A stretch of DNA of 64,000 nucleotides from Microbacterium proteolyticum (GCF_014192415.1 NZ_JACHXY010000002.1:186001-250000); one strand, 5' to 3'. Counted from the first letter of the stretch, positions 38,543 to 47,821 are shown. Notes: generated by a model not told the origin, from the letters alone. Program-made: numbers and translations.

Positions 38543-39633
38543 CCGGACACCCCCACATCGATGCGCATATCGCCGCCGTCAGCGGTCAGCGGCAGATCCC
38601 ACGCGGTAACCCACCCCCACAGCGGCGGATCGTCGCCGCGGGCGACCGATATCGGGTCGTCGATCTCGACGCGCGGATCGGGCGCCAGGCGCACCGGCAC
38701 CGACTGCGCCGGCCGCGACCCCGCCTCGAGCATGTTCCTCGCCGCGGCCTCTGCCTGCGCCTCGGTCTCGAGCAGGCTCGACGACCATTCCTTCGTGACG
38801 ACGCCGTAGTCACCGTTGATGCTCATCGGCCCGGACGTCAGCGCAGCGACACCCTGCACGTCAGCGCCCGAGGTGTTGCCCGTGGATGCCACGACCACAT
38901 TCGGCACGCCGACACGCGAGTCAGCCCGCGGGGCCGAGATGAGCGTGCCCCCCTCGCCGTCCTTCAGGCGGATGACGGGATTCGGTATCTCGGGCAGCGG
39001 CGCGCGGTATCGGATCTGCCCCCATGAGTCGACCCGCAGCAGCGCCGGCCACGCGTTCGCGATCTCCTGAAGATTTTCCAGGCGGTTCTTCGACCACGAC
39101 ATCGCGGGCGGACACGGCCGATCGACGAGCGCCGAGTCAAACGACACCCCCATGCCGGCGGGTGCGAGTCGACGCGCCTCCGTCATCAGCGACCCGACCG
39201 GCGACACGAGCGTCAGCATCTTGTCGTCGCGGGGACGCGCCAGCAGCGACTCAGCCTTGACCGAGATCGTGCCCTCGTCGTCGTCATCCCAGGACTTCAC
39301 CTGGTATCGACCGATTCGGGTCTCCCACACCTGACTTGTCACGACCGACTCGACGACAATCGACACGTCCAGCTGCTGACCGAACCGCGCAAGCGGATGC
39401 CGCGCGTCTCCCCCGGGCCGCCAGTCGAACGCGTCGTCACCGGGGGCCGGGGCGGCGAACCGAGGGACCGTCAGCGACAGTTCCTCGATCACCTCCCGGT
39501 CAGCCTTTGCCGTCACGCGCCCCGACTGGATCGGGATCTGTGCGGCGAGGATCTGCCCCCCGAGCCACGACGTCACCCGCGCCCACCACACGGGCGAGCC
39601 GGCCAACACCTCATCAGGTGCACCGTCGCGCAT
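38539..39633 (-). CDS. Minor tail protein, baseplate hub-like
   Basis: 364 aa. Contains two halves of beta structure with WETRIGRYQVKSWDDDDEGTISVKAESLLARP, a segment typical of phage hub proteins of the DUF5047-like group in actinophages, and a later RVGVPNVVVASTG. Situated between two other minor tail genes downstream of the tape measure, where the hub is expected. Identity of the exact family is not certain. Confidence 0.6.
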   Translation of the reverse strand: MRDGAPDEVLAGSPVWWARVTSWLGGQILAAQIPIQSGRVTAKADREVIEELSLTVPRFAAPAPGDDAFDWRPGGDARHPLARFGQQLDVSIVVESVVTSQVWETRIGRYQVKSWDDDDEGTISVKAESLLARPRDDKMLTLVSPVGSLMTEARRLAPAGMGVSFDSALVDRPCPPAMSWSKNRLENLQEIANAWPALLRVDSWGQIRYRAPLPEIPNPVIRLKDGEGGTLISAPRADSRVGVPNVVVASTGNTSGADVQGVAALTSGPMSINGDYGVVTKEWSSSLLETEAQAEAAARNMLEAGSRPAQSVPVRLAPDPRVEIDDPISVARGDDPPLWGWVTAWDLPLTADGGDMRIDVGVSG

Positions 39634-39645
39634 CGATACCCCCTC

Positions 39646-40446
39646 TCACCCGGCCCAGTTGGCTGCGTCGAACTCATCCCACGTCGCGAAGATCTCATCG
39701 AACGTGCGCACGGCCGGGTCGGTCGACGACCACACCCGGTTACTCAGCGCCGCGTCGAAGTCATCCCAGACGAACACCACGAGCGCGGTCGACGGCTGCG
39801 GGTCCGCGATCTCTCGCACCGTGAGCGAGAACCGCCGCCACGTGTCGAGCCCGTCAGTAATGAGCTCGTCTTTCCACGAGCGGACGAGACCGATCACGAC
39901 CGTCTCGAGATCGCGCATCCCCGGATTCAGGCGACGCACGATCGGGCGCCCCGTGCGCAGGATCTCCGTCAGCGCGACAGTCGCCGCGCCCTGCGTGTCG
40001 AATGTCCATGAGTAGGAGAACGACCCGGCTACGTCGAGCCGTGCAGCGGGGTCGCTGCGCCCGGCGATCTCGAACGTCGAAGACCGCGGCTCCGCCGATC
40101 GTTGCTCGGTAAGCGACGCGATCTCGACCGGCACGACATCGCGGCCGTCGAGCGACTGCACCACAGCCACCCCGGCCGAGTCGACCGTGACGGGGGCCGC
40201 CGCGTAAGTCACTCCTCCGACCAGCGCCTGATAGGTGATCGGAGTATTCAGCGGCGTTCTGTTGTCGATCAGCAGAACCACGACACCCGTCGACACGCCG
40301 ACGCCACCGGACACACCTCGGCGCACCCCGTCGCCGGTCGTCGCCACGACCTCGAACCGCTGCCCCGCCGGCACCCCGCCCAGCGTCAGCTGAACGGGGC
40401 GCGGCGCGGCAGCCGAGAGGAGCGTCGCCTGCAGCGTTACAGCCAT
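39646..40446 (-). CDS. Minor tail protein (distal tail-like)
   Basis: 266 aa, immediately downstream of the tape measure gene (6 bases), the usual place of the distal tail protein. N-terminal beta sandwich (PVQLTLGGVPAGQRFEVVAT) followed by a middle domain and an aromatic-rich C-terminus (TWDEFDAANWAG). No catalytic motif. Confidence 0.6.
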   Translation of the reverse strand: MAVTLQATLLSAAAPRPVQLTLGGVPAGQRFEVVATTGDGVRRGVSGGVGVSTGVVVLLIDNRTPLNTPITYQALVGGVTYAAAPVTVDSAGVAVVQSLDGRDVVPVEIASLTEQRSAEPRSSTFEIAGRSDPAARLDVAGSFSYSWTFDTQGAATVALTEILRTGRPIVRRLNPGMRDLETVVIGLVRSWKDELITDGLDTWRRFSLTVREIADPQPSTALVVFVWDDFDAALSNRVWSSTDPAVRTFDEIFATWDEFDAANWAG

Positions 40447-40452
40447 CTCGGA

Positions 40453-42747
40453 TCAGCCCCCCATCGCGGTCTTGATCGTGTTCTGCGCACCCTTGACGAT
40501 GAGCGGGTAGACCACCTCGCCGATGAGCCGCGCCAGCAGTTCGACATCTTCCCGAGCGATGCGCATCGGGCCAGAGGGAGCACCTGCGCCAGCACCGCGC
40601 GACGCCTCGATCGCGACCCGCTCCATGCGCGACGCGACCTTATCGACGGGCTCGATGTACTCACGACCGCCGGGGTTGTCACCGACTACGGCGAGCATCG
40701 GCCCCATCGTCACACCACCGGTTGCCAGGTACGGCACCTGCGGCAGTGAAACCCCGAACGTCTGGCCGCCGACGATCGGCACCCATGACGGGATCGTGAC
40801 CGAGATTCCGTTGATAGCCCGGATCGCCCCGTTCACGAGACCAATGATCGAGTTGATGGGGCCACGCACTGCACTCACAGCGCCGTTGAAGGCGTTCGAG
40901 ATGAAACCGCCGATCGCGCCGAACACGTTGCGGAATGCGTTCCCCACCATGTCGACAGCCCCTGATATCGCGTTGAACACGGGCGAGATGATCGAGTTAT
41001 AGACCCACTGCACGGCCGAGGCGATCCCGTTCACCGCGGGCTGTATGGCATTGCCCCACAGCCACGCGAAGACGGCTCCCACGGCGTTGATGACCGCTCC
41101 GATACCCGCCCCCACGGGGACGAGAACGTTCATCCACAGCCACGCGAATGCCTGCCCGATCAGGCCGAGGACGGGCGAAACGACAGCCTCCCACAGCCAC
41201 GTGATCAGCGCGGCCCAAAGGCCGATGTAGATCATGATCGCGGTCACGATCGGCAGGATGATCGTCTGATAGAGCCACGTGAACACCGCCCCGATCGCCG
41301 CGAAGACGGGCGACAGGACCGTGTTCCATAGCCAGTTCCACGCGTCACCGAGCCACTGCGTGACGGCGCCCCAGTTCTGCCAAAGCCAGATCCCCGCGGC
41401 GACCAGCAGGCCGACCGCGACGATGATCGCGAGGACTATCCACGTGATAGGCGACGCGAGCCAGGCGGCGTTACTCGCCCACTGCATCGCCGTCTGGATT
41501 GCCTGCGCAGCGGCGTACACCTTCATCGCCCCCGACACAGCGATGATGCCGGCAGCGATGACCCCGACCACACCGCCGATTGCCAGCAGGACGCCCGTAT
41601 TCTGCGACGCCCAGTCGGCGAACGTCTGCAGACCGCCGATCACGGCATCGATGGCCGGCAGGAGCGCCGCGCCGAGATCGACGGCGACCATCTGCAGCGT
41701 CCGCTGCATCTGCTCCCACGACGCCTTCGGGTTACCCGAGACGGTGTCGGCCATGCGATCGGCCGAGCCCGCGACGTCGCCGAGTGCCGTGTCTACGCCC
41801 AGAAGCGACTCGAGGAAGGTCGGAATCTCGTTCACGCCGAGATCCTCGAGCGGCGTACCGAAGAGACCGATGGCCGCGTTCGCACGAGCCACGGGATCTT
41901 CGATGCCCAAGAGGCCGTTGACGACCTGAGAGAACCCTTCACGCCCCTGCTCGCCGCCCGCGAGGATCTTCGCCGCCATCTCGGATGCCGACAGCCCCGC
42001 GGCCTCGTACGCCGCGACCGACGTCGTACTCATGTCGGTGGCACGAATGCCGAACTCCTTCACCGCGTCGCCGGTCTTGTCGATCCCGTACATGCCTTTG
42101 TCGGCCGAGGCGAGCAGCGCGCCCATCGCCTCTTCACCGGACATGCCGATCTGCTGGAAGAACGGCCCGTACTCGTCGACCGCGTCGAGAATGTCTTCGC
42201 GTACCGCGGGCGGCACCTTCTGCAGCGTGGCCGTGAGCAGATCGAGACCCTCCGCGGCAGAGGATGCGAGACCGGTCGAGAGCATCTGACCGACCACCTG
42301 CGAGATGCGGTCGGCCTCGAGCTCGAACCCCGACGACAGGGTCAGCACCTTCTCGGTGATCCCCTGTATTTCGTCGGCGCTCGCGGTGCGCATGCCCCGG
42401 ATCGAGCCAACAACGCCGGCCGTCGCGGCCTGCACTTCCTCGAGCGACCCGCCGAAGTTGCGGGCGTACGCGTTGCCCGCAGCTTCACCCGCATTCGCCG
42501 CCTGCTCCTCCGTCAGCGAGAGCGAACCGGCCAGCCGGTCGACCCCCGCTTCGGCCTCCGCGAAGGCGACCGACGCGCCGACCCCCGCCGCGCCGATCGC
42601 GACGAGCGTCCCGGCCGCAACCTTCGAGCCCTCCCCCAGCGCGTCATTCCACGCGTCGAACTTCGCTTTCGACCGGTCGACCTTGTCGAGCGATTCGTCT
42701 TCGACGAGCAGCCGAATGATCAGATCCGTTGCGGATTTCCCTGCCAT
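40453..42747 (-). CDS. Tail tape measure protein
   Basis: 764 aa, the longest phage gene here. Sets tail length and helps DNA ejection. N-terminal helical TP901-type region (ATDLIIRLLVEDESLDKVDRSKAKFDAW; ATAGVVGSIRGM), long helical body, and a C-terminal half with a run of hydrophobic W-rich repeats (WNWLWNTVLSPVFAAIGAVF and several WLWENVVSPV-like variants) predicted to insert in membrane. ATG at 42747, five bases after the end of the chaperone frameshift extension. Confidence 0.93.
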   Translation of the reverse strand: MAGKSATDLIIRLLVEDESLDKVDRSKAKFDAWNDALGEGSKVAAGTLVAIGAAGVGASVAFAEAEAGVDRLAGSLSLTEEQAANAGEAAGNAYARNFGGSLEEVQAATAGVVGSIRGMRTASADEIQGITEKVLTLSSGFELEADRISQVVGQMLSTGLASSAAEGLDLLTATLQKVPPAVREDILDAVDEYGPFFQQIGMSGEEAMGALLASADKGMYGIDKTGDAVKEFGIRATDMSTTSVAAYEAAGLSASEMAAKILAGGEQGREGFSQVVNGLLGIEDPVARANAAIGLFGTPLEDLGVNEIPTFLESLLGVDTALGDVAGSADRMADTVSGNPKASWEQMQRTLQMVAVDLGAALLPAIDAVIGGLQTFADWASQNTGVLLAIGGVVGVIAAGIIAVSGAMKVYAAAQAIQTAMQWASNAAWLASPITWIVLAIIVAVGLLVAAGIWLWQNWGAVTQWLGDAWNWLWNTVLSPVFAAIGAVFTWLYQTIILPIVTAIMIYIGLWAALITWLWEAVVSPVLGLIGQAFAWLWMNVLVPVGAGIGAVINAVGAVFAWLWGNAIQPAVNGIASAVQWVYNSIISPVFNAISGAVDMVGNAFRNVFGAIGGFISNAFNGAVSAVRGPINSIIGLVNGAIRAINGISVTIPSWVPIVGGQTFGVSLPQVPYLATGGVTMGPMLAVVGDNPGGREYIEPVDKVASRMERVAIEASRGAGAGAPSGPMRIAREDVELLARLIGEVVYPLIVKGAQNTIKTAMGG

Positions 42748-42751
42748 CCCG

Positions 42752-43042
42752 TCACCTCCGTCTCTTCAGTTCTTCGGCCTCGTCGGCGCGCTGCTTTGAG
42801 ATCGCGTCGCACGCGAGCGCCAGCTGCGCCCACATCTCGGCGGGCAGCGCCCAGATCCGATCCGGCGTGAGCTCGGGCCAGTAGTCGTGTCGGCAGATCA
42901 GCAGGGCGCGCTTGGCGACCTGATCGACGAGCCACGGCTCGCGCTCGTTCAGCGCCTCGAGCTCGGGCCAGGGGGTCGCCTCATCCGCCGGGCGGGCGCG
43001 GCGGCCCCGGCCGTTGCGGATTACTGAGGGTCCGGGGTCTCC
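42752..43042 (-). CDS. Tail assembly chaperone, -1 frameshift extension (T part)
   Basis: An open frame with real coding character (PWPELEALNEREPWLVDQVA, LLICRHDYWPEL, WALPAEMWAQLALACDA, ending ELKRRR) that has no plausible start codon of its own. It lies -1 relative to the chaperone gene that stops at 43021 and is open from 43042, just after a -1-frame TGA at 43043-43045. Siphophages make a G-GT fusion here by programmed -1 slippage. The zero-frame window for the shift is only seven codons (gag gag acc ccg gac cct cag, then taa); no canonical slippery heptamer is present. Confidence 0.75.
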   Translation of the reverse strand, partial: GDPGPSVIRNGRGRRARPADEATPWPELEALNEREPWLVDQVAKRALLICRHDYWPELTPDRIWALPAEMWAQLALACDAISKQRADEAEELKRRR

Positions 43043-43314
43043 TCACCCTCCGGCTCCTCGTCGCGGGCGTCGCCGGGCTGAGCGATGATGGTCTCGATGT
43101 TGTCGAGCTCGGCGCACGACTTGAACGTCACGTCGTGCCCGGCGCGGCGCAGCGACGCGAAGATCGCGACGGCGGTCTGCATCGACGTGGTGCGCATCTG
43201 ACGCGCGTACTCCTTGCGGTTCCACCCGGTCTCCCGCTCCACCTCGGCGGTGTCGAACAGGGTCGGCTTGACGACAGGGATCGATGTCCCGTCGGTGAGT
43301 CGGATCTTTGCCAC
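43021..43314 (-). CDS. Tail assembly chaperone (G part)
   Basis: 97 aa. Position between tail tube/gp10-like genes and tape measure is that of the G chaperone. Visible: FDTAEVERETGWNRKEYARQM and an acidic C-terminus (ARDEEPEGEETPDPQ). The acidic C-terminal segment overlaps the frame from which a -1 shift would produce the G-T fusion. ATG start. Confidence 0.8.
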   Translation of the reverse strand: MAKIRLTDGTSIPVVKPTLFDTAEVERETGWNRKEYARQMRTTSMQTAVAIFASLRRAGHDVTFKSCAELDNIETIIAQPGDARDEEPEGEETPDPQ

Positions 43315-43322
43315 GGTTGCTC

Positions 43323-43898
43323 CTATGTCTCTTGTGCGGCGCGCGTGATGATGTCTTCGGTCGCGCGCAGCAGCTGCTCGCGCCCCTGGATGACGGGCGC
43401 GCGGAAGAATGGTTGGCCGGCCTGGTCGACGAACTGACCTCGGCGGCCGAACACGGGGTGACGAAACCGGCGCTTCTGCCAGAACTTCGCCTTGTTGAAA
43501 CCGTCCGCACCCTTCGGGCCGGTCGTCTTAAACTCGATCCCCTGCCGGGTCTTGCCGGCGACGATTCGGAATTTCAAGCCGGCCTTGATCTTCGAGCGCA
43601 TGCCCGTCGACCGGCCGCCGCGCTTCACGTCGCGCTCGGCGTAGGTGTTCTGCTTGACGGTGTAGAACTTGCCTTTGCGCTTCGAGTGCACGATCTTGTG
43701 TCGAAACCCCGTCTTCACGAGACCGCGGGGTAGCTCCCCGTCCAGGACCGCCTTCTGCGCGTCGATGACGGGCGCCCCGAGGGCGCGAAGTTCCCGCCGA
43801 ACCGGCGTGCGCACGGCCGGCGGGAACTCACGCAGCTTCGAGATCAGGCGACGCAGCGACTCCGGGTCAGGGACGGCGCCCGTCGCCTGATCGCTCAC
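43323..43898 (-). CDS. Tail-completion / HK97 gp10-like protein
   Basis: 191 aa, basic (KRKGKFYTVKQNTYAERDVKRGGR). The C-terminal FRHPVFGRRGQFVDQAGQPFF motif is typical of HK97 gp10/minor head-tail completion proteins. It follows the tail tube gene with a 4-base overlap, though in HK97 this gene precedes the tube, so order is slightly shuffled. Confidence 0.7.
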   Translation of the reverse strand: MSDQATGAVPDPESLRRLISKLREFPPAVRTPVRRELRALGAPVIDAQKAVLDGELPRGLVKTGFRHKIVHSKRKGKFYTVKQNTYAERDVKRGGRSTGMRSKIKAGLKFRIVAGKTRQGIEFKTTGPKGADGFNKAKFWQKRRFRHPVFGRRGQFVDQAGQPFFRAPVIQGREQLLRATEDIITRAAQET

Positions 43899-44926
43899 AC
43901 CAGCGTGTCGAGCGTCCGATAGACGATCGTGATCGGCTGCGCCGAAACCCCGTCGTCGAACACCTCGAAGTCAGCCGACAGCTTGATCGGGTTGCCCCCG
44001 TCGGACGCGGGCACCTCACCCTTCAGCCGGAACGCCGGGATCGCGATCTGCAGCATGGGCTTGTTCGCGCCCGAAACCGCGACGTTGTGCTCGAACGTGA
44101 GCAGCAGCGAGATCGGCGTCTGCGCGAGGTACGCGTCGCGCAGGGCGTTGTCGGTGTACTCGGCGGTGATCTTGCCCGAGATCTCCGGGAGGCCGAGCAG
44201 CGGCGCGCGCGAGCGCAGGCCCTTGCCGCCGAGGTTCCACCCGTCCGAGTCCAGCGAGCGCTTGATCGACAGGCTGATGTCGACGATGTTCGCCGCGGGA
44301 CTGCCGGTCATCGACGCGGGCGCCGTGGCCGTCGGCGGGGTGAGCGCGCCGCCCGTGGTGACCGCGCCGTGCACGAACGTGAACAGCGCGTCGTCCGCCG
44401 GGTAGCTCGCCGCGGCGGCATTGAATGCCGTCTGCAGTTCCCGCGCCGTGACCGACAGCTTGGCCTCGACGAACCCGCCTTCCTTCGCGCTGAGCTCGAT
44501 CGAGTCGAACGCGCAGCCGGTGAAGGTGTGCGGGTAGGAGTTGACGCCGCCGAGGGTCGGCAGCACCTCCTGCAGCGTGAACGTCTGCACGGGGTCGGTC
44601 GTCGAGATCGTGTGCACCTGCTGATACAGGGCCGGCGTGGTCGACGGGACGACGGTGTTCGTCACGGCGCCCAGCACGGCATTCAGCCACATGCCGAACC
44701 CGCGCGTCGGGACGTCGAACGCGACATCTCCCGAGCCCTCGAACCGGCCGATGGCGTTGCGGTTCAGACGGTTGACGTTCTTCCCGGGGCGCAGCCCCTT
44801 CGACTGAATCGTCTTGACGTCGTACTTCATCTTCGCGTCGGACTCCGCGAAACGGGTCGGCGCGACGGGCACGCCGTACGTCGTCTCGCGGCCGATCCCG
44901 ACCGTGAAATCAAGCTGCGTCGTCAC
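43895..44926 (-). CDS. Major tail (tube) protein
   Basis: 343 aa. Beta-rich protein starting TTQLDFTVGIGRETTYGVPVAPTRF; IGRETTYG and YQQVHTISTTDPVQTFTLQEVL match siphovirus tail tube proteins of the TP901/phi-actino type. GTG/ATG-type start overlaps the upstream small gene by 17 bases. Forms the tail tube polymerised on the tape measure. Confidence 0.85.
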   Translation of the reverse strand: MTTQLDFTVGIGRETTYGVPVAPTRFAESDAKMKYDVKTIQSKGLRPGKNVNRLNRNAIGRFEGSGDVAFDVPTRGFGMWLNAVLGAVTNTVVPSTTPALYQQVHTISTTDPVQTFTLQEVLPTLGGVNSYPHTFTGCAFDSIELSAKEGGFVEAKLSVTARELQTAFNAAAASYPADDALFTFVHGAVTTGGALTPPTATAPASMTGSPAANIVDISLSIKRSLDSDGWNLGGKGLRSRAPLLGLPEISGKITAEYTDNALRDAYLAQTPISLLLTFEHNVAVSGANKPMLQIAIPAFRLKGEVPASDGGNPIKLSADFEVFDDGVSAQPITIVYRTLDTLV

Positions 44927-45158
44927 CGTCGGTCACCTCCTCGATCTCGGGCTCCTCGGCGGGGGCGAGCGCCCCCGCCGTCGCGGCCTTCGCCGCGGTG
45001 TTCACCGGCTCGTAGTTCGCCACCTGACCGGCGAACAGCGGCGCGAGATCCTCGCGCACCTCGAATTCCTCGTCGGCCTTGATGACGCGGCCCAGCGCGG
45101 GCACGTCCAGGTCGCCGAGGGGGGACACGTTCTTGAATCGGGGCTCGGCCTTCGCCAT
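44910..45158 (-). CDS. Small acidic phage protein between connector and tail tube
   Basis: 82 aa, ATG at 45158 behind GGAAGGGGGAG. Short beta motif ([41 protein letters not shown]) and an Ala/Glu-rich tail. Proteins of this look are common beside tail tube genes in actinophages. Role unknown. Confidence 0.75.
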   Translation of the reverse strand: MAKAEPRFKNVSPLGDLDVPALGRVIKADEEFEVREDLAPLFAGQVANYEPVNTAAKAATAGALAPAEEPEIEEVTDGDDAA

Positions 45159-45184
45159 AGCTCCCCCTTCCGTTTCGGGGTTGG

Positions 45185-45664
45185 TCACGTCGGGCGCACC
45201 TTGTGCGCGCACACGAACTCGGCTTGGATCTCGACGACGTAACCGCCGCCTTCGGGGTCTTGCACGCCGGCCGTCGACATGCGCCCCGGGAGGCACCACA
45301 GGACCGCGTTCCCGAGGGTCGGGTCGGTTTGTGCGATCTGCGTTTGGATCTCGGCGAGGATGCCGTAGGCCTCGTCGAACGCGGCTCGGCCGTCGGCGAC
45401 GGGATCGCCGGATGCCGCGACCCACGCGCCGACGGACACCCCGACGCTGATCTCTTCGTCGAACGATCGACGCGGGCCGAGCGTTGCGAGATTCGGCGTC
45501 GCGCTGACGTCTTCCATCGCCACCCACCGCACCGAGCCGATCGCGTCGGGCGGGGCGTAGTACCGGTCGATGTCGCTGCCCCGGTGCGCGGTCGCCGTGT
45601 TGATCGCCGCCCACACGCCATCGCGGGCGGCGAGGATTCCCGTCGCCTGACTAATGCCGCTCAC
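45185..45664 (-). CDS. Probable tail terminator protein
   Basis: 159 aa, upstream of the tail tube gene and downstream of the connector, the place of gpU-like tail terminators. Sequence shows GDPVADGRAAFDEAYGILAEIQTQI and an ordered alpha/beta pattern compatible with that fold. Assignment rests mostly on position. Overlaps the connector gene by 4 bases. Confidence 0.6.
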   Translation of the reverse strand: MSGISQATGILAARDGVWAAINTATAHRGSDIDRYYAPPDAIGSVRWVAMEDVSATPNLATLGPRRSFDEEISVGVSVGAWVAASGDPVADGRAAFDEAYGILAEIQTQIAQTDPTLGNAVLWCLPGRMSTAGVQDPEGGGYVVEIQAEFVCAHKVRPT

Positions 45665-46029
45665 GAGCGGTCGCCGTAGAACAGGCGAGGCGGGTACGGC
45701 GCGAGCCAGACCGCCACCTTCGCGGGCATACCGACACCTGCAGGTGCCGACGGGTCAGCCGACTGCCCGCGCGCGTTCGTGCCGCCCTTCGTCTGATTCC
45801 ACATGAGCTTTCCCCACTCGCGGGCGCTCATCGTGAACTCGGGCGGCAGGGTGCCGTCGCTGGTCTCGTGGCGGAATTCTTCGATGTGTCGACCGGTCGC
45901 CCGGTCGATGAGACTGCAGACGGTCGCGGCGAAGAATTCGAGCTCCTCCTGCTCCGTCTGCGTGAGCTCAGCTGATAGGCCGATGGCCTTGCCGAGTACG
46001 TCGCTACTGATCGGCCATCCGTCAGCCAC
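45661..46029 (-). CDS. Head-tail connector (gp6-like)
   Basis: 122 aa. Helical WPISSDVLGKAIGLSAELTQTEQEELEFFAATVCSLIDRATGR-like layout with the tGR turn is that of the HK97 gp6 connector family. First gene after an internal terminator-like hairpin (46047-46088). Confidence 0.72.
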   Translation of the reverse strand: MADGWPISSDVLGKAIGLSAELTQTEQEELEFFAATVCSLIDRATGRHIEEFRHETSDGTLPPEFTMSAREWGKLMWNQTKGGTNARGQSADPSAPAGVGMPAKVAVWLAPYPPRLFYGDRS

Positions 46030-46046
46030 AGCTGCCCCTCTCTCTC

Positions 46047-46088
46047 GAACGTGAGGGCCGCACCTATCCCGGTGCGGCCCTCACGTTC
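46047..46088. terminator. Strong internal hairpin in the late operon
   Basis: Perfect 18-bp stem (46047-46064 with 46071-46088), loop tatccc, between the hypothetical gene at 46094-46564 and the connector gene. Probably attenuates or processes the late transcript, raising capsid over tail expression. No T tail. Confidence 0.75.
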
Positions 46089-46093
46089 AGCGG

Positions 46094-46564
46094 TCACTCG
46101 GCGGGGTAGGTGTAGCCGTTCGCCACCAGCGACGCGGCCTCGGCCGCCGGGACGGTGACGGTGCGCCCGGCGCGCGGCCAGGGCTCACCGTTGCGCAGGC
46201 CCGAGATCGTGAGAGCCATCACGAGCTCGACGTCGCCCTCGTCGGGTACCTCGTCGTCGTCGGCGGTCGGGTCGAAGGCGGGCGATGCTGCCTTCGATGC
46301 CGAGTCGGCGAGTACGGATGCCGCGGCGGCGACGTCGGCGACGGCCGGCCCCTGACCCTGCGACGGGTCGACGTCGCCCTGCGGCTTGACGTCGACCGTC
46401 ACCTCGGGCACGGACTGCCCGGCCGGGTTGGTCGCGGTTTCACCCGCGGCGACGGCGACGAGCGGGGCCGGCTGATCGGCCGCCGTCTCGACGGCCGTGT
46501 CTTCGCGAACCTCGCCGGTCTCGGCGGGGACCGACTGCGCGTCAGCCTTCGTGGCGCGGGCCAT
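46094..46564 (-). CDS. Phage structural-region protein, unknown
   Basis: 156 aa. N-terminal two thirds are Ala/Pro/Asp/Val-rich low complexity; the C-terminal ELVMALTISGLRNGEPWPRAGRTVTVPAAEAASLVANGY forms a short domain of the type seen in head-proximal proteins (same residue pattern as decoration or connector-adjacent proteins). Its ATG shares bases with the capsid stop (ATGA), so it is coupled to capsid synthesis. Confidence 0.7.
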   Translation of the reverse strand: MARATKADAQSVPAETGEVREDTAVETAADQPAPLVAVAAGETATNPAGQSVPEVTVDVKPQGDVDPSQGQGPAVADVAAAASVLADSASKAASPAFDPTADDDEVPDEGDVELVMALTISGLRNGEPWPRAGRTVTVPAAEAASLVANGYTYPAE

Positions 46565-47805
46565 CAGGACGCACCACCCGCGAAGTGCTTGATGGCCGAG
46601 GCGTCCATGAGACGGCCGTCGGCGCGCAGCACGCCGCGGAACGCGACCTGATCGGTACCGAACAGGGCGTGGTCCGAGCGCTCGATGCGCAGGTTTCCGA
46701 CGGTGCGCACCCAGTAGCGGGAGAAATCGCCGTAGAACAGCGACTTGGCACCGGTTCCGACGCCCGCGATGAACGGGTCACGGAACAGAGGCGCGCCGAG
46801 CAGGGTCGACGGGGCACCGCTGAGAGCGTTCGGCTCCCAGAGGTAGCGGCCCGAGGCGTCCTTCTGCTTTCGGACGGAAGCCACGGCCGAGTTGGACGCA
46901 ACCCACGCGGCGTTCGCCTGGTAGGGCGCGAGCACCGATTCCTGCAGGTCGATCAGGTTGTCCCACGACGGGGCGCCGCCGACGCCGGTCGCGCCGGTCA
47001 CGCCGACGGTGGTCGCGTTCGCGATGCCCTGCGGTGCTCCCGTGCCCGAGCCGGTCGCGAGATCCTGGCCGAGCAGGACCGATACGTTCTCGCCGATGAG
47101 CTTGTTCGTCAGGCCCTCGATGTCGATCAGGGAGTCCTGCACGAGCTCGGTCGAGATGCCGACGAACTCGCCGAACTTCTTGGCCCCGAAAGAGATCTGG
47201 CCGAAGGTCGGGTCGGTGCCGCCGATCTGCGTCGCCTCGGGCACGGCGACGGCCGCACCGAAGGACGTCAGCCGGGGCAGGGTGACGGTGTCGCCCTTCT
47301 CGGTGACGAACACGTACGCGCCCGCGGCGAAGATGCCCGAGAACTGTCGCAGCGGCTGGATCAGCTGCGCGAGGTAGGTCTGACCCACGGTGTTGCCACC
47401 GGCCAGGGCGGTGCCGACGGACAGCGCGCGCGCCTCGGCGTGCATGATGGCGCGAACCTCGTTCGCGTCGGGGATGTAGTCGAGGAATTTGGTGTCCCCG
47501 TTCAGCACCCCGCGGATCTCGTTCGCGAACTGCGCGACGTCGGCGGCCGATCCGAAGGTGGAACGGTTGCCGAGGAGGTTGCCGGCGAAATCGGCGGCGC
47601 GCTCCTCGATCGTGCGCTGCTGCACGAGCAGCGTGATCCGGTCGTCGAAATCGTTGTAGGCGCGCTCGAGCGCCTCGAACTTGGTCCGCTCGTCGGCGGT
47701 CAGCGCGCGCTCGGCGGCGACGTCGGCGAGGGGCTTGCCCTCGGTCTCCCACGCCCGCTTCTGCTCGGCGGCGAGGGACTTGATGCGCTCCTGAATGGCG
47801 GTCAT
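46564..47805 (-). CDS. Major capsid protein, HK97 fold
   Basis: 413 aa. N-terminal helical delta-type region (AAEQKRAWETEGKPLADVAAERALTADERTKFEALERAY) expected to be removed by the protease, then HK97 gp5-like body: LTGSTNTVG-like core, FVTEKGDTVTLPRL, TLPRLTSFGAAVAVPE, KKFGEFVGISTELVQDS and SGRYLWEPNALSG. Lies downstream of the protease gene. Confidence 0.92.
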   Translation of the reverse strand: MTAIQERIKSLAAEQKRAWETEGKPLADVAAERALTADERTKFEALERAYNDFDDRITLLVQQRTIEERAADFAGNLLGNRSTFGSAADVAQFANEIRGVLNGDTKFLDYIPDANEVRAIMHAEARALSVGTALAGGNTVGQTYLAQLIQPLRQFSGIFAAGAYVFVTEKGDTVTLPRLTSFGAAVAVPEATQIGGTDPTFGQISFGAKKFGEFVGISTELVQDSLIDIEGLTNKLIGENVSVLLGQDLATGSGTGAPQGIANATTVGVTGATGVGGAPSWDNLIDLQESVLAPYQANAAWVASNSAVASVRKQKDASGRYLWEPNALSGAPSTLLGAPLFRDPFIAGVGTGAKSLFYGDFSRYWVRTVGNLRIERSDHALFGTDQVAFRGVLRADGRLMDASAIKHFAGGAS

Positions 47806-47821
47806 TCGGGTGTGTCCTTTC

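Noticed and set aside
42720..42935. 71-codon Arg-rich frame before the tape measure
   Set aside because: It is a phase shadow of the chaperone frameshift extension, which has far better protein character.
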